Shown here one piece after another: positions 16,198-25,870 of a DNA stretch of 45,362 nucleotides (positions are counted from its first letter, which is position 1; each line of letters begins with the position of its first letter). The notes beneath the pieces were generated by a model. The model had not been told where the DNA came from, did not search any database, and was given only the letters and a program-made list of their open reading frames with translations. The position numbers were made by a program, and so were the translations under genes. The stretch comes from Fidelibacterota bacterium (GTDB lineage: Bacteria > Fidelibacterota > UBA2242), in contig JADHWC010000007.1 in assembly GCA_016783665.1 (NCBI GenBank), forward strand, positions 1 through 45,362. Reading direction: 5' to 3'.

Positions 16198-17406
16198 ATG
16201 GCTAAACGCATATTGATAGTGATGTTACTTGCGGGATCTCTGTTTGGACAGAATTCCAATTATTCTTCATATGGTTTTGGACTATCTTCACCGTCTATTC
16301 CTGTTCGCAATCTTGCTCTTGGCGGAACCGGTTTGGCAATCCCCGACTCAATAAGTCTTAACCTACTAAATCCGGCTTTATGGAATGGTTTTTCTACTAC
16401 TTCTCTGCAGGGGCAGGTCGGAACATCGACAGTAGGCGCTGATCCGGGAACTCCAGATCTTGTAATGACCCAGTTTCTCGGGTTTTCATTTAAGTTACCG
16501 ATCGGTAAGAAGATTGGCATCGCCATGGGAATTATGCCCATTACAAGAATGACGACTGAGAAAAGTTTCTCTGATTCAACGAGTTTCGGGTCTTCGATGA
16601 TGCAATATACATCTGATGTGGATGTGAAGGGTGGAATATCTCAGTTCTTTTTTGGAGGGGGATATCGAGTCAACCCTAACTTTTGTTTAGGGCTAAAAAC
16701 CCAGATATATTTTGGAAATTATCTCACAAAAATGGCAACTAATCTCGAGACAGACGACGTTGTGAACAGCTATTTTCGAAAATATACAATTATGCAGGGT
16801 ACTCAGCTTGGACTGGGAGCTTATTGGGTTAGTAAAGATAGAAAAATGGAAGTCGGCGCAACGATAGATCACCGATTGAAATTTGATTCTTATAGTAACT
16901 ATGATTTCTATTTTGGACCAGATAGTACAACAAAAAAGAAAAATATACCTTATCCTTCGACATTTCAGTTAGGTGTTCGAAGAAAAATGACCGGGTCGCT
17001 TGCTTTATCTGTAGATGTTTCCTATTCTTTAGTTCCGAAATCCTTGTATAAAGATTTTTATGTTATAGAAACATCTGATGCTCAAAACCCCTTTTATGCA
17101 GGTATTGGATTTGAAAAAGCAACAGCTCCAAGACCGGGTGCATCGATCTGGAACCAGATGGCACTCCGAGCCGGAGCGTTCCATAAATCCGAATCAATCC
17201 ATCAGTCCGGTGGATTGCAAGAAACCGGCATAAGTTTTGGAGTGAGTTTGCCTTTTAATCGCCATTTAAATCGAATTGATCTCGCCATTGTTGCATCAAT
17301 ACGCGATGGTTTTTTAAATGAAACTGTCGGCAAGGAGAAGGTGCTGTCTTTTTATGCCGGCATTACAACAGGGGAGCTGTGGTTCAGGAAATTTAAACGG
17401 TTTTAA
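16198..17406 (+). CDS. Outer-membrane beta-barrel protein
   Basis: The 402-residue exported protein has the signal peptide MAKRILIVMLLAGSLFGQ, then YSSYGFGLSS and RNLALGGTGLAIPDSISLNLLNPA, a pattern seen in OmpP1/FadL-like and PorV-like barrels of FCB bacteria, where a conserved N-terminal plug region is followed by amphipathic strands. Alternating hydrophobic/aromatic strands continue to the terminal FYAGITTGELWFRKFKRF. The substrate is not predictable. It starts four bases after the lipoprotein gene and 21 bases before a TPR lipoprotein, so these three probably form one envelope operon. I cannot separate the FadL-like and PorV-like options. Confidence 0.7.
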   Translation: MAKRILIVMLLAGSLFGQNSNYSSYGFGLSSPSIPVRNLALGGTGLAIPDSISLNLLNPALWNGFSTTSLQGQVGTSTVGADPGTPDLVMTQFLGFSFKLPIGKKIGIAMGIMPITRMTTEKSFSDSTSFGSSMMQYTSDVDVKGGISQFFFGGGYRVNPNFCLGLKTQIYFGNYLTKMATNLETDDVVNSYFRKYTIMQGTQLGLGAYWVSKDRKMEVGATIDHRLKFDSYSNYDFYFGPDSTTKKKNIPYPSTFQLGVRRKMTGSLALSVDVSYSLVPKSLYKDFYVIETSDAQNPFYAGIGFEKATAPRPGASIWNQMALRAGAFHKSESIHQSGGLQETGISFGVSLPFNRHLNRIDLAIVASIRDGFLNETVGKEKVLSFYAGITTGELWFRKFKRF

Positions 17407-17427
17407 CAATGACGGAAGAGGTGTGTT

Positions 17428-18720
17428 ATGAAAAATCAACGCCTAATAAATCTGCTAATCGTCACATTTATTATAGTATTGTCGATTTTGTTGACAAGCT
17501 GTGTGCCGCCAGCAGATTTAACAGAAGATGCTCAGGTATCTGGTGCAGCGGAACCTAAAATTGAGATTGACAGGGACAAGTGCGATCTCTATCTGAATTT
17601 TGCTTATAGTTATTACCAGAACCAGAATTGGAAAAGTACCATAAAGAATTATAAGAAAATGATGGAATATGGATGTGGAGAAGAGTATGCGCAGGACATA
17701 TATTCATATTATGGTCGCGCCTACCAACAGCTTGCAAAAAATGATCCCGTGTATTATGACAGCGCTTTATATGTCTATTTAGAAGGCGAGAAATATCTGC
17801 CTGACGATATATATATTCATAAAAATATTGCCTATGTTTACCATGTTCAGGGAAAAATTGATCTGGAAATCCGTGAATATGAAAAAATGATTGAGATTCA
17901 GCCTGAAGATCTGGAATTATACCGCACCTTTGTAAAACGATGTTTTACACAGGAACGCTTTGAGGATATGCTCTGGGGCATTGAAAAAATTCTTGAAATC
18001 AGTCCAAACGATGAACAGGCGGTTAACGATCGTTTAATGGTTTATGAAAAATTAGGGAAAGATATCACAACAGTACGTAAAGAACAATGGGAACGAAACC
18101 CTGATAATGTTCGCTTTGGTATGGAATACGTTGAATCATTAACCGAACAGCTAGATTATGACAAAGCGATCGAAGTTTATAAAAAAATCACTATGCTGGA
18201 TTTAAGGAATAAAGACGTTTGGGATAAATTAGCCGATTTATATAAAACATTGGGACAATATAAAGAAGCTGCAATTACCTACGAGCATATTAATAAAAAT
18301 ATTGATCCAAAAAACCTTGAGGTAATTGATAATATTACAAAGATGTATCAAAACTTGGCGGAATTTCCGACTGCTTATGAATGGGCAAAAAAAGCTATAG
18401 CCCTTGAAAATTCAAGCCTGGCACATAAGATTCGCGCCGATGTGTTTTATTCGGGGGCTGAATACTATAGCAGTTCACGCCCGACGAAGAATTTTGAAGA
18501 TAAACTTGTTTATAAACTTGCTTATGATGATTATCGAAAAGCAAAGAAAATCGGTGACAATAGCGTTCAATCACGGATTGATTTTCTGAAAGAATATCTC
18601 ATTCCCACCCGCGAGGACTGGTTTATGAATAAATATGATACAAGCGGCGCTGAACGCACAGTTTATCGTCCCCGGATGGATTGCTATAAATGGATTGACA
18701 TTAACGTAAATAAAAATTGA
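17428..18720 (+). CDS. TPR-repeat lipoprotein
   Basis: The 430-residue product has a type II signal peptide (MKNQRLINLLIVTFIIVLSILLTSC), with LLTSC as lipobox. After a short linker come about eight TPR-like helix pairs from residue 50 to 380, such as YLNFAYSYYQNQNWKSTIKNYKKM, IAYVYHVQGKIDLEIREYEKMIEI and LADLYKTLGQYKEAAITYEHI. Such proteins scaffold envelope complexes, and the precise partner is unknown. AGAGGTG lies upstream of the ATG. Its TGA overlaps the rpiB ATG by one base, tying an envelope gene to a sugar-phosphate gene in one transcript. Confidence 0.8.
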   Translation: MKNQRLINLLIVTFIIVLSILLTSCVPPADLTEDAQVSGAAEPKIEIDRDKCDLYLNFAYSYYQNQNWKSTIKNYKKMMEYGCGEEYAQDIYSYYGRAYQQLAKNDPVYYDSALYVYLEGEKYLPDDIYIHKNIAYVYHVQGKIDLEIREYEKMIEIQPEDLELYRTFVKRCFTQERFEDMLWGIEKILEISPNDEQAVNDRLMVYEKLGKDITTVRKEQWERNPDNVRFGMEYVESLTEQLDYDKAIEVYKKITMLDLRNKDVWDKLADLYKTLGQYKEAAITYEHINKNIDPKNLEVIDNITKMYQNLAEFPTAYEWAKKAIALENSSLAHKIRADVFYSGAEYYSSSRPTKNFEDKLVYKLAYDDYRKAKKIGDNSVQSRIDFLKEYLIPTREDWFMNKYDTSGAERTVYRPRMDCYKWIDINVNKN

Positions 18721-19172
18721 TGAAAATTGCTTTTGGGTCCGACCACGGCGGTATTGAACTAAAAACCGCACTAATGAAATTTGTCAAAGAGATAGAGTAT
18801 ATCCCTATTGATTGCGATACCGATAAGACAGATTCTGCAGACTATCCGGATTATGCAAAATCAGTTACGGAATTGATAATTAAAAATCAAGCCGATTGGG
18901 GTGTGTTAATTTGTAAAACCGGAATCGGGATGAGTATTGCGGCCAATAAGGTTCATGGTATTCGGGCTGCCCTGGTCTATTCAGAAGAGATTGCGCTGTT
19001 GAGCAGAAGACATAATAATGCAAATGTGATCTGCTTTGGCGCCGACTTTACAAAAATCAGTTTGGCGAAAAAGCTCCTTACAATCTGGCTGAAAACGGAA
19101 TTTGAGGGTGGTCGTCACCAACGGCGAGTAGATAAAATTCAACAACTTGAGGAGTCGAGCTGTGAATTTTGA
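18720..19172 (+). CDS. rpiB: Ribose-5-phosphate isomerase B
   Basis: The 150-residue RpiB/LacAB-type isomerase interconverts ribose-5-phosphate and ribulose-5-phosphate. H9 in GSDHGG, C65 in [15 protein letters not shown] (the catalytic thiol, although the family more often has CGTG), and H98 in RRHNNANV are all visible. ATG 18720 is preferred over TTG 18717 because the protein then begins [11 protein letters not shown], as is normal for the family. It overlaps glyA by 11 bases. The C-terminus is typical, with [13 protein letters not shown]. Confidence 0.94.
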   Translation: MKIAFGSDHGGIELKTALMKFVKEIEYIPIDCDTDKTDSADYPDYAKSVTELIIKNQADWGVLICKTGIGMSIAANKVHGIRAALVYSEEIALLSRRHNNANVICFGADFTKISLAKKLLTIWLKTEFEGGRHQRRVDKIQQLEESSCEF

Positions 19173-20466
19173 TCATTTACGGCAAGTAGATTCCGATGTA
19201 ATGTCCGCAATTTCAGCGGAATTTGATCGGGAACGATGGACACTGGAATTAATTGCATCAGAAAATTTTGTAAGTCCGGCGGTCCTTGAAGCAGCAGGCT
19301 CGGTGATGACAAATAAATACGCCGAAGGATACCCCGGTAAAAGGTATTATGGCGGTTGTGCGGCAGTTGACATTGCTGAAAATCTTGCCAGGGATAGAGT
19401 CAAAGAATTATTTAATGCCGAATATGCCAATGTTCAGCCGCACTCCGGTTCCCAGGCGAATATGGCGATATATTTTTCCCTGTTGCAGACCGGTGACACA
19501 GTGCTGGGAATGAATTTGGCTCATGGTGGTCATTTGACTCATGGTAGTCCAGTGAACTTTTCAGGCAAATTATTTAACATTGTTTCCTATGGCGTTAAGA
19601 AGGAAACCGGACGAATCGATTATGATCGGATGGCAGAACTGGCAAAAGAGACAAAACCTAAAATGATCATTGCCGGTGGCAGCGCTTACCCGAGGTTTAT
19701 TGATTTCGCAAAATTCCGGGAAATTGCGGATAGTGTCGGCGCATTTTTAGTGGCAGACATCGCTCACCCCGCAGGATTGATCGCTGCAGGTCTACATCCG
19801 GATCCGTTGCCTCATTGTCATGTGGTTACATCGACGACTCATAAAACACTCCGCGGACCACGCGGCGGACTGATCCTCATTGGTAAAGATTATGAGAATC
19901 CATTTGGTATTGTCGCTCCTAAAAGCGGTCGTGTGAAAATGATGTCGGAGATTATTGACTCCAATGTGATGCCTGGTATTCAGGGCGGTCCGCTGATGCA
20001 TATTATAGCTGCCAAAGCGGTCGCTTTTGGTGAAGCGTTAAAACCGTCTTTCAAGGTTTATGCTCAACAGATCATTCAGAATGCCAGGGTTTTGGCAGAA
20101 GAACTGATAGGAAGAGATTATCAGGTAATTTCCGGCGGTACGGATACACATTTGATGCTTATTGATTTGTTAAATAAAAATATTACTGGTAAGCTGGCTG
20201 AAAGAACTCTCGAAGAATCCGGGATTACGGTGAATAAGAATATGGTTCCTTTTGATACGAGAAGTCCGTTTGTCACCAGTGGTATTCGAATCGGCACAGC
20301 TGCCATGACCACTCGTGGAATGAGGGAAGATGAAATGAGAAAAATTGCCCAGCTCGTTGATAAAGCGATCTCTCATCATGACGATGAGCATTTTAAAATG
20401 TCTGTAAGGGAAGAAGTTAAAGAGCTTTGCAGCCAATTTCCTCTCTATCAAGAAATTAACGCATAG
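19162..20466 (+). CDS. glyA: Serine hydroxymethyltransferase
   Basis: The 434-residue PLP enzyme converts serine and THF to glycine and methylene-THF, feeding the one-carbon pool used by PurN and PurH upstream. Visible blocks are [38 protein letters not shown], the PLP lysine K228 in [14 protein letters not shown], and the C-terminal [16 protein letters not shown] take GTG at 19162 as start because GGAG sits 7 nt upstream. TTG 19147 would add five residues and place that ribosome-binding site inside the gene. The start overlaps the rpiB end, giving coupled translation. nrdR starts seven bases after its stop. Confidence 0.97.
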   Translation: MNFDHLRQVDSDVMSAISAEFDRERWTLELIASENFVSPAVLEAAGSVMTNKYAEGYPGKRYYGGCAAVDIAENLARDRVKELFNAEYANVQPHSGSQANMAIYFSLLQTGDTVLGMNLAHGGHLTHGSPVNFSGKLFNIVSYGVKKETGRIDYDRMAELAKETKPKMIIAGGSAYPRFIDFAKFREIADSVGAFLVADIAHPAGLIAAGLHPDPLPHCHVVTSTTHKTLRGPRGGLILIGKDYENPFGIVAPKSGRVKMMSEIIDSNVMPGIQGGPLMHIIAAKAVAFGEALKPSFKVYAQQIIQNARVLAEELIGRDYQVISGGTDTHLMLIDLLNKNITGKLAERTLEESGITVNKNMVPFDTRSPFVTSGIRIGTAAMTTRGMREDEMRKIAQLVDKAISHHDDEHFKMSVREEVKELCSQFPLYQEINA

Positions 20467-20473
20467 GTAATCA

Positions 20474-20923
20474 ATGAAATGTCCATTTTGCAACTCAGTT
20501 GAAACAAAGGTTGTAGATTCAAGAGCCGCCCAGAAAAATAATGCAATCCGCCGGCGACGTGAATGTCTGGATTGCGGGCATCGGTTTACAACTTACGAAT
20601 ATGTAGTGGAATATCCTCTGACAATTATCAAGAATGATGGGCGTCGTGAAGAATATGACCGCCGGAAACTATTGAACAGTCTGAAAATCGCCTGTAATAA
20701 ACGACCGGTTCCCGCCGATAAATTAGAATCCATAGTCGTTGATATTGAAAAAGAAATTGAAGAACTGTCCGGTGCTGAAGTAGCTTCGAATTATATCGGC
20801 GAGCTGGTGATGAAATATTTGAAAGAATTAGACGAGGTGGCATATATCCGATTTGCATCAGTCTATAAGAAGTTTAAAGATTTGGATGAATTCAAAGATC
20901 AGATTGATAAATTTTCCCTTTGA
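20474..20923 (+). CDS. nrdR: Transcriptional repressor NrdR
   Basis: The 149-residue regulator represses ribonucleotide reductase genes when dATP is high. The N-terminal zinc ribbon has C3/C6 (CPFC) and C31/C34 (CLDC), with VVDSR and RRRRECLDCGHRFTTYE being diagnostic. The ATP-cone domain (about 47-137) carries KNDGRREEYDRRKLLNSL and VAYIRFASVYKKFKDLDEF. No nrd genes are in the window, so its targets lie elsewhere. The glyA-nrdR neighbourhood is common in bacteria. Confidence 0.96.
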   Translation: MKCPFCNSVETKVVDSRAAQKNNAIRRRRECLDCGHRFTTYEYVVEYPLTIIKNDGRREEYDRRKLLNSLKIACNKRPVPADKLESIVVDIEKEIEELSGAEVASNYIGELVMKYLKELDEVAYIRFASVYKKFKDLDEFKDQIDKFSL

Positions 20924-21083
20924 ATAAAGTTCTTCTCTTCGAAATCCTGTGATTATATATCGAATTAGTTAAAGTTCACGGAAAGTGATTATAGGAATTT
21001 TATCTGGAATGGAACAAAATTTTAGACTTAGTAGTTGGAAATGTGAAGTACGTCGGTACATTAATTGAAAATTTGAGGTAAAA

Positions 21084-21248
21084 ATGATATCAGATGATCT
21101 ACTTGACATATTGGTGTGTCCAAAATGTAAAAATGATATCGAGTACGATGAGGAGAATTCAAAATTGATATGTCACAATTGTCGGCTGAAGTATGATATT
21201 AAGGACGACATACCGATTATGCTCATTGATGAAGCCGAGTCCTTTTGA
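21084..21248 (+). CDS. Trm112/YcaR-family (UPF0434) small zinc-binding protein
   Basis: The 54-residue protein starts with ATG at 21084 behind GAGGT (21075-21079). It opens MISDDLLDILVCPKCKNDIE, has cysteines C12/C15 and C30/C33, and ends with KYDIKDDIPIMLIDEAESF. The LLDIL-x-CPxC start and the IPIMLIDEA end are the Trm112p-like/UPF0434 signature. Eukaryotic Trm112 activates methyltransferases, while the bacterial role is less clear. It stands alone in the 521-base gap between nrdR and the PorV-like gene, and the remaining sequence on either side (160 and 196 bases) shows no other gene. Confidence 0.88.
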   Translation: MISDDLLDILVCPKCKNDIEYDEENSKLICHNCRLKYDIKDDIPIMLIDEAESF

Positions 21249-21444
21249 GTTTTGTGGCAAATGATTTATTCTTGATTCTTGGTTGAAATACCAGTAATTT
21301 TCCCGACGAAAATGGAGTGCCTATCGAATAGTTGTTAAATCCGATCGAAGAAAACTAAAACAAACTTTCTTTAATAAATTCCCAAATTTAGGTTTTGGCA
21401 GGTCGGGTTGCGATCAACATTCGTTTTTTTACCAGGAGGTTTCG

Positions 21445-22668
21445 ATGAAAAAATGTTTAATCATACTAACCATATTGCTTATAGGTGCTAATTCCCTCTT
21501 TGCTCAGAGTGAGGCGGGCGCTATCTGGCTTCTAATCAACCCGGGAGCCAGACCTGCAGGTATGGGCGAAGCAGGTGCAGCTGTTGCCGATGACGCTTAC
21601 GCCAGTTACTGGAATCCAGCCGGACTGGGATTTTTAAAGGGAAGAGAAGTAGTGCTAACACATACAAACTGGCTACCTAATCTTGCAAGCGATATATATT
21701 ATGAATTTGTAGGGTATCGACATTTTGTCAGTAACGTTGGAACCCTGGGCGGAAATCTAATACTGATGAATTTAGGTGAACAGGATCGTACCGATGAATA
21801 TGGAAATTTCCTGGGAACATTTTCATCTTATATGATGGCAATAACAGGTTCCTATGGCACCGCCTTATCCCGTACATCAGCCATTGGTGTAAATGTTAAA
21901 ATGATCTATCAACATCTGACCGATCAGGGAGCCGGGCGAGAAAAAGGTAAAGGAGCATCGACAAATTTCGCCTTTGATGTTGGCTACATGAAGCGTCAGT
22001 TCTTAACCAGGAATCTGACCTTTGGAGCATCAATTTCAAATATTGGTCCGAAGATTGCTTTTATTGACGTTTCGCAAGCTGATCCAATGCCCACTAACCT
22101 GAAAATGGGTCTTAATTTCTCATTCGGTGGCGAGTATAATCGGGTGACCATTGCATATGATATGAATAAATTATTAGTTGCATCCTATCCTGACAGAGAT
22201 ATGGACGGTGATGGATTAGTGGGGCATTATGATGAAAATGGTCATAAAAATACCGCCGGTGATTATAATAAAGATGGTCAACAAGAGACTGCTCATACAG
22301 ATGATTGGTATTTAGGGATCTTTACTTCATGGATTGATGACTGGTTGCTCTTGCATGATTCCAGTGCCGATGGTATAGGTGAAGAAGATGAAGACGGAGA
22401 TACCAACGATGGTTCAATAATGAAAGAAATTGATAAATTGAATCATAATTTTGGTGTTGAATACTGGTACTCTAACCTTTTTGCTATTCGGGTTGGATTT
22501 CTTTATGATAAAACCGGTAAAATACTCGTGAAAGATAAATGGCCGGTTCCGACCTTTGGCGCTGGTTTGCGATATGCCGGTCTGGGGTTTGATTTTGGAT
22601 ATACTGCCGGTCAAGCCGGACATCCGCGCCAGAATACGATGATTTTCTCATTGAATATCAAATTTTAG
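21445..22668 (+). CDS. PorV/PorQ-family outer-membrane protein
   Basis: The 407-residue barrel has the signal peptide MKKCLIILTILLIGANSLFAQ, then INPGARPAGMGEAGAAVADDAYASYWNPAGLGFL, the hallmark of PorV/UPF0164 proteins. PorV shuttles T9SS cargo from the translocon to the attachment complex. Unusual: two acidic insertions, at about 250-285 and 308-324, carry EF-hand- or thrombospondin-type-3-like Asp patterns (DRDMDGDG, DYNKDGQQ, EDEDGDTND), likely calcium-binding surface loops. Strong AGGAGG before the ATG. The next gene encodes a T9SS substrate, which supports a T9SS role, but other PorV-like barrels have no known secretion link. Confidence 0.82.
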   Translation: MKKCLIILTILLIGANSLFAQSEAGAIWLLINPGARPAGMGEAGAAVADDAYASYWNPAGLGFLKGREVVLTHTNWLPNLASDIYYEFVGYRHFVSNVGTLGGNLILMNLGEQDRTDEYGNFLGTFSSYMMAITGSYGTALSRTSAIGVNVKMIYQHLTDQGAGREKGKGASTNFAFDVGYMKRQFLTRNLTFGASISNIGPKIAFIDVSQADPMPTNLKMGLNFSFGGEYNRVTIAYDMNKLLVASYPDRDMDGDGLVGHYDENGHKNTAGDYNKDGQQETAHTDDWYLGIFTSWIDDWLLLHDSSADGIGEEDEDGDTNDGSIMKEIDKLNHNFGVEYWYSNLFAIRVGFLYDKTGKILVKDKWPVPTFGAGLRYAGLGFDFGYTAGQAGHPRQNTMIFSLNIKF

Positions 22669-22687
22669 GAGATTTGTCCGGACCAGC

Positions 22688-22707
22688 GATAAATCAGGAT
22701 ATTTATC
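22688..22707 (+). terminator. Hairpin after the PorV-like gene (weak terminator candidate)
   Basis: GATAAAT (22688-22694) and ATTTATC (22701-22707) form a perfect 7-bp stem with a 6-base loop, 20 bases past the stop codon. No T-run follows, so intrinsic termination is doubtful; it may only protect or separate transcripts. Confidence 0.25.
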
Positions 22708-22729
22708 ACCTTGTTCTGTCAGCTATATC

Positions 22730-25700
22730 ATGAAAAAACGTTTTGTATTTTTTCTAATTTTATTGCCTGTTGCCTTATCTGCACTGAATTCATCAGGCGC
22801 TAATATAAAACCAATTTTACGAAAAATATCTCCCGCATTAATCCCAAATACAATAACACAAAGTTCCGTCTCTATTTGTGCGCTGCGGGTTTCATTTCAG
22901 GAAGATGACAACGAAGCCACAACAGGAACAGGACAATTTTTAGATTCCGGTACATTGCCATGCGGTGATTTTCCGGAAATTGACCCGCCACCACATAACA
23001 ACGCCTATTTTAAAGATCATATCCGGGCGTTGGCAAACTACTACAGTCACGCTTCGAACGGAAAACTTGAAATCGACACACTTCAGTCTGAAGTATTTCC
23101 CCTTGATGATTCAATAAGTTACCAGCTGTCCCGAAAGATGGAATACTACCATCCTTTTTTACAGGAAGATTCGGTGGATATCCGTCTGGCGGAGCTTTTT
23201 GTTGAAGCTGTGCAACTGGCTGACTTAGATACGAATATTAATTTTAGTCAATATGACGTTGTTGTAGTTTTTCACGCGGGTGTCGGACAGGATTTTGACC
23301 TGTTTCTCGATCCGACGCCGTATGATATTCCATCGGCTTATTTAAACAGCAATGATCTGACGAATTATTTTACTGAGATTGGTGAAACATTGAACGGATT
23401 TCCGGTAGATAGAGGTCTCATATTACCGGAATCCCAGAACCATCTTTTTTATCCTAATTGGGAAGATGTGTTCGGGGGCGCTTCGATCCCCTGCGACTAT
23501 CAAATCGGATTGAACGGCACATTTGCCTTCATGATGGGATTTTACCTTGGATTGCCCGGATTATACAATACCGAAACCGGCGCAACCGGGGTAGGAAAAT
23601 TCGGATTGATGGACCAGGGTTCAGCCAATTTAAACGGTCTGGTACCGTCTTATCCGTCCGCCTGGGAACGTGAGTTCATGGGCTGGGACACACCGGTGAT
23701 TGCGCAGGGATTCAATGATATAAAACTGAATCATGCCGAATCCGGATCGGATACAACTCTCTGGAAAATCCCGATAAATGATAATGAATATTTTCTTATT
23801 GAAAACCGCTACTCTCATGTACGTCCCGGTGTTACCCTGGATAGTATTCAGTATAAACTTTACCTGGATACCGGTGAAAAAGACTGGCCTGCATTACTGC
23901 CGCTGATTGTCAATGACATTGGTGCAAAATTTTCTTCGAGAGATGTTATGCTTTCTCTCCCACACTATGATGTTGGATTGCCGGGTTCCGGATTACTGAT
24001 CTGGCATATCGACGAATCGGTTATCGATGCGAATCTAGCAACCAACAGTATCAATGTCGATCGTGAACATCGTGGAGTTGACCTCGAAGAAGCCGATGGC
24101 GCCCAGGATCTCGGATATGAATCCCAGATGATCGGCGCCAGTGTTGACATTGGCTGGTATTTCGATCCCTGGTTTGCCGGCAATGAAGGCTTCTGGCATC
24201 TGAATCCCGATTATCCAGAAGATGATGAGAAGCGCATAGGATTTACCGGTTTCACGAATCCTTCTTCAAAAAGCAATGGTTTGGCATATACCGGGATTGT
24301 GGTGGATAGCATCGGACCATCGGAAGCGGTGATGACGTTTAGAATAAAGTCTGATTTTCGGTTAGAAGGTTTTGAAATTAATTGGAATTTACGCCCGAAT
24401 GAAAGAACCCTGCAATTGACACTTTTACCGGTTAATTTTGATACAAGTGATCCGTCAGTGGAATTGCTTGCCACCTGGAACTGGAAACCATCATATTATT
24501 ACTCATTTGATGAATCCGGTACGGAAATGTATTATGATTATGTTCCTTTTGCTGCATTTCCCGCTGTAATAAATGTATCAAATAAAAACTACTTGATTGG
24601 ATTCCAAAGAAATACTCCAACAGATACGCTGGATATTTGGGAATATGAAATCACTGAAACCGGCGAGATAACGACAAATTATCACAAACAAATTATTGGT
24701 AATCGGGTAATCTCAAATCGGCTGTCCTATAATGATCGCCTGATTTTCTGCACGGTAGATGATCAGACCGATAACTATTATTTGATAGCCTATTTTCCAG
24801 AGGATGATTCTACTATCATTGAGCAAATCGATTTTCCGGTTTACCGGATCATCAGTGATAATAGTTCAATCTATACAGATTCTCCTGATGGCGTTATTAT
24901 GTCTATCGATCCGGCAACTCTGGAGCCGACTACATTGATTTTCGATGTCAATCCGGGAATCCAATCAATGGGATTGGCGAATATAAATGAAAACCAAAAT
25001 CCTGACCTTGTAGCCGTTCATCCAGAACGACTAACCTTAATTCTGGATATTCGGGAAGAATCTCAGAAGATAATCACGTTCGATGGTGAATTCGATTCGA
25101 CATTGGCTTTTTCTGATATTGACGGCGATGGTAAAGTTGAAATTATAACAACAAATAGCAGTAAAATATATGTCTTTAACGAAAAATTATACCTTGAGGC
25201 AAATTTTCCGATTACAATTCCGAATCAGTATATCGGTAAAACATTTCAACCAAACGTTTTAACTACAGATATTGACGGTGATCAGATTCTGGATATTATC
25301 GTGACCCTGGAGGATGTTGGTATACTGGCCTATAATTTTCACGGTGGTTTAATAGACGGTTTTCCGAGAGCATTGCCAAACAGTGTTACGGAACAGTCGG
25401 TTTTGATGGAAAACGAAAACGGCATATTTATCGTTACGTCGAACAGCGCCGGAACGGATATTGTCGGTTTATATTTGACGGATGAACCGCTGTCTGTAAA
25501 TGCCTGGTACTGTTTTGGTGGAGATATGGAACACAGTTTTCATTATCCGATAATTTCTCAAGGTGACGCGGTTACATCTGGTGGTCTGCTGGACCAGAAA
25601 AAAACTTTCAACTGGCCGAATCCGACCAAATTTGATCGTACGGCAATTCGATATTTCCCAACTGCGGATTGCAATATTTCGATTGATATCTATGACCTTG

Positions 25701-25870
25701 CCGGTGATTTCATCACCTCATTTAAAGATTCTGATCCTCTTATCAATGATTATAATGAAATCGAATGGAATGTCGGTAATATTGCCAACGGCGTCTATTT
25801 TGCGGTTGTTAAGGCAACATCCGGCAGCAAGACCGAAAGTAAAATCGTCAAAATAATGGTTATTCATTAG
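22730..25870 (+). CDS. M6-metalloprotease-like secreted protein with T9SS sorting domain, active site lost
   Basis: The 1046-residue exported protein has a signal peptide (1-20). An M6-like domain (about 50-540) is recognisable from VVVVFHAGVGQDFD, LGLPGLYNTETGATGVGKFGLMDQGS and the flanking SAWEREFMGWDTP. In active M6 peptidases HEFGH immediately precedes x-LGLPDLYD. Here the aligned residues 267-271 are FMMGF, so both zinc histidines and the glutamate are gone. Residues about 600-930 resemble beta-propeller/FG-GAP repeats (DIDGDGKVEI, DIDGDQILDI). The end (about 960-1046) matches a type A T9SS sorting domain, with NWPNPTKFDRTAIRYF, IDIYDLAG and NGVYFAVVKA. It probably acts as a non-catalytic surface protein. 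Confidence 0.82.
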   Translation: MKKRFVFFLILLPVALSALNSSGANIKPILRKISPALIPNTITQSSVSICALRVSFQEDDNEATTGTGQFLDSGTLPCGDFPEIDPPPHNNAYFKDHIRALANYYSHASNGKLEIDTLQSEVFPLDDSISYQLSRKMEYYHPFLQEDSVDIRLAELFVEAVQLADLDTNINFSQYDVVVVFHAGVGQDFDLFLDPTPYDIPSAYLNSNDLTNYFTEIGETLNGFPVDRGLILPESQNHLFYPNWEDVFGGASIPCDYQIGLNGTFAFMMGFYLGLPGLYNTETGATGVGKFGLMDQGSANLNGLVPSYPSAWEREFMGWDTPVIAQGFNDIKLNHAESGSDTTLWKIPINDNEYFLIENRYSHVRPGVTLDSIQYKLYLDTGEKDWPALLPLIVNDIGAKFSSRDVMLSLPHYDVGLPGSGLLIWHIDESVIDANLATNSINVDREHRGVDLEEADGAQDLGYESQMIGASVDIGWYFDPWFAGNEGFWHLNPDYPEDDEKRIGFTGFTNPSSKSNGLAYTGIVVDSIGPSEAVMTFRIKSDFRLEGFEINWNLRPNERTLQLTLLPVNFDTSDPSVELLATWNWKPSYYYSFDESGTEMYYDYVPFAAFPAVINVSNKNYLIGFQRNTPTDTLDIWEYEITETGEITTNYHKQIIGNRVISNRLSYNDRLIFCTVDDQTDNYYLIAYFPEDDSTIIEQIDFPVYRIISDNSSIYTDSPDGVIMSIDPATLEPTTLIFDVNPGIQSMGLANINENQNPDLVAVHPERLTLILDIREESQKIITFDGEFDSTLAFSDIDGDGKVEIITTNSSKIYVFNEKLYLEANFPITIPNQYIGKTFQPNVLTTDIDGDQILDIIVTLEDVGILAYNFHGGLIDGFPRALPNSVTEQSVLMENENGIFIVTSNSAGTDIVGLYLTDEPLSVNAWYCFGGDMEHSFHYPIISQGDAVTSGGLLDQKKTFNWPNPTKFDRTAIRYFPTADCNISIDIYDLAGDFITSFKDSDPLINDYNEIEWNVGNIANGVYFAVVKATSGSKTESKIVKIMVIH

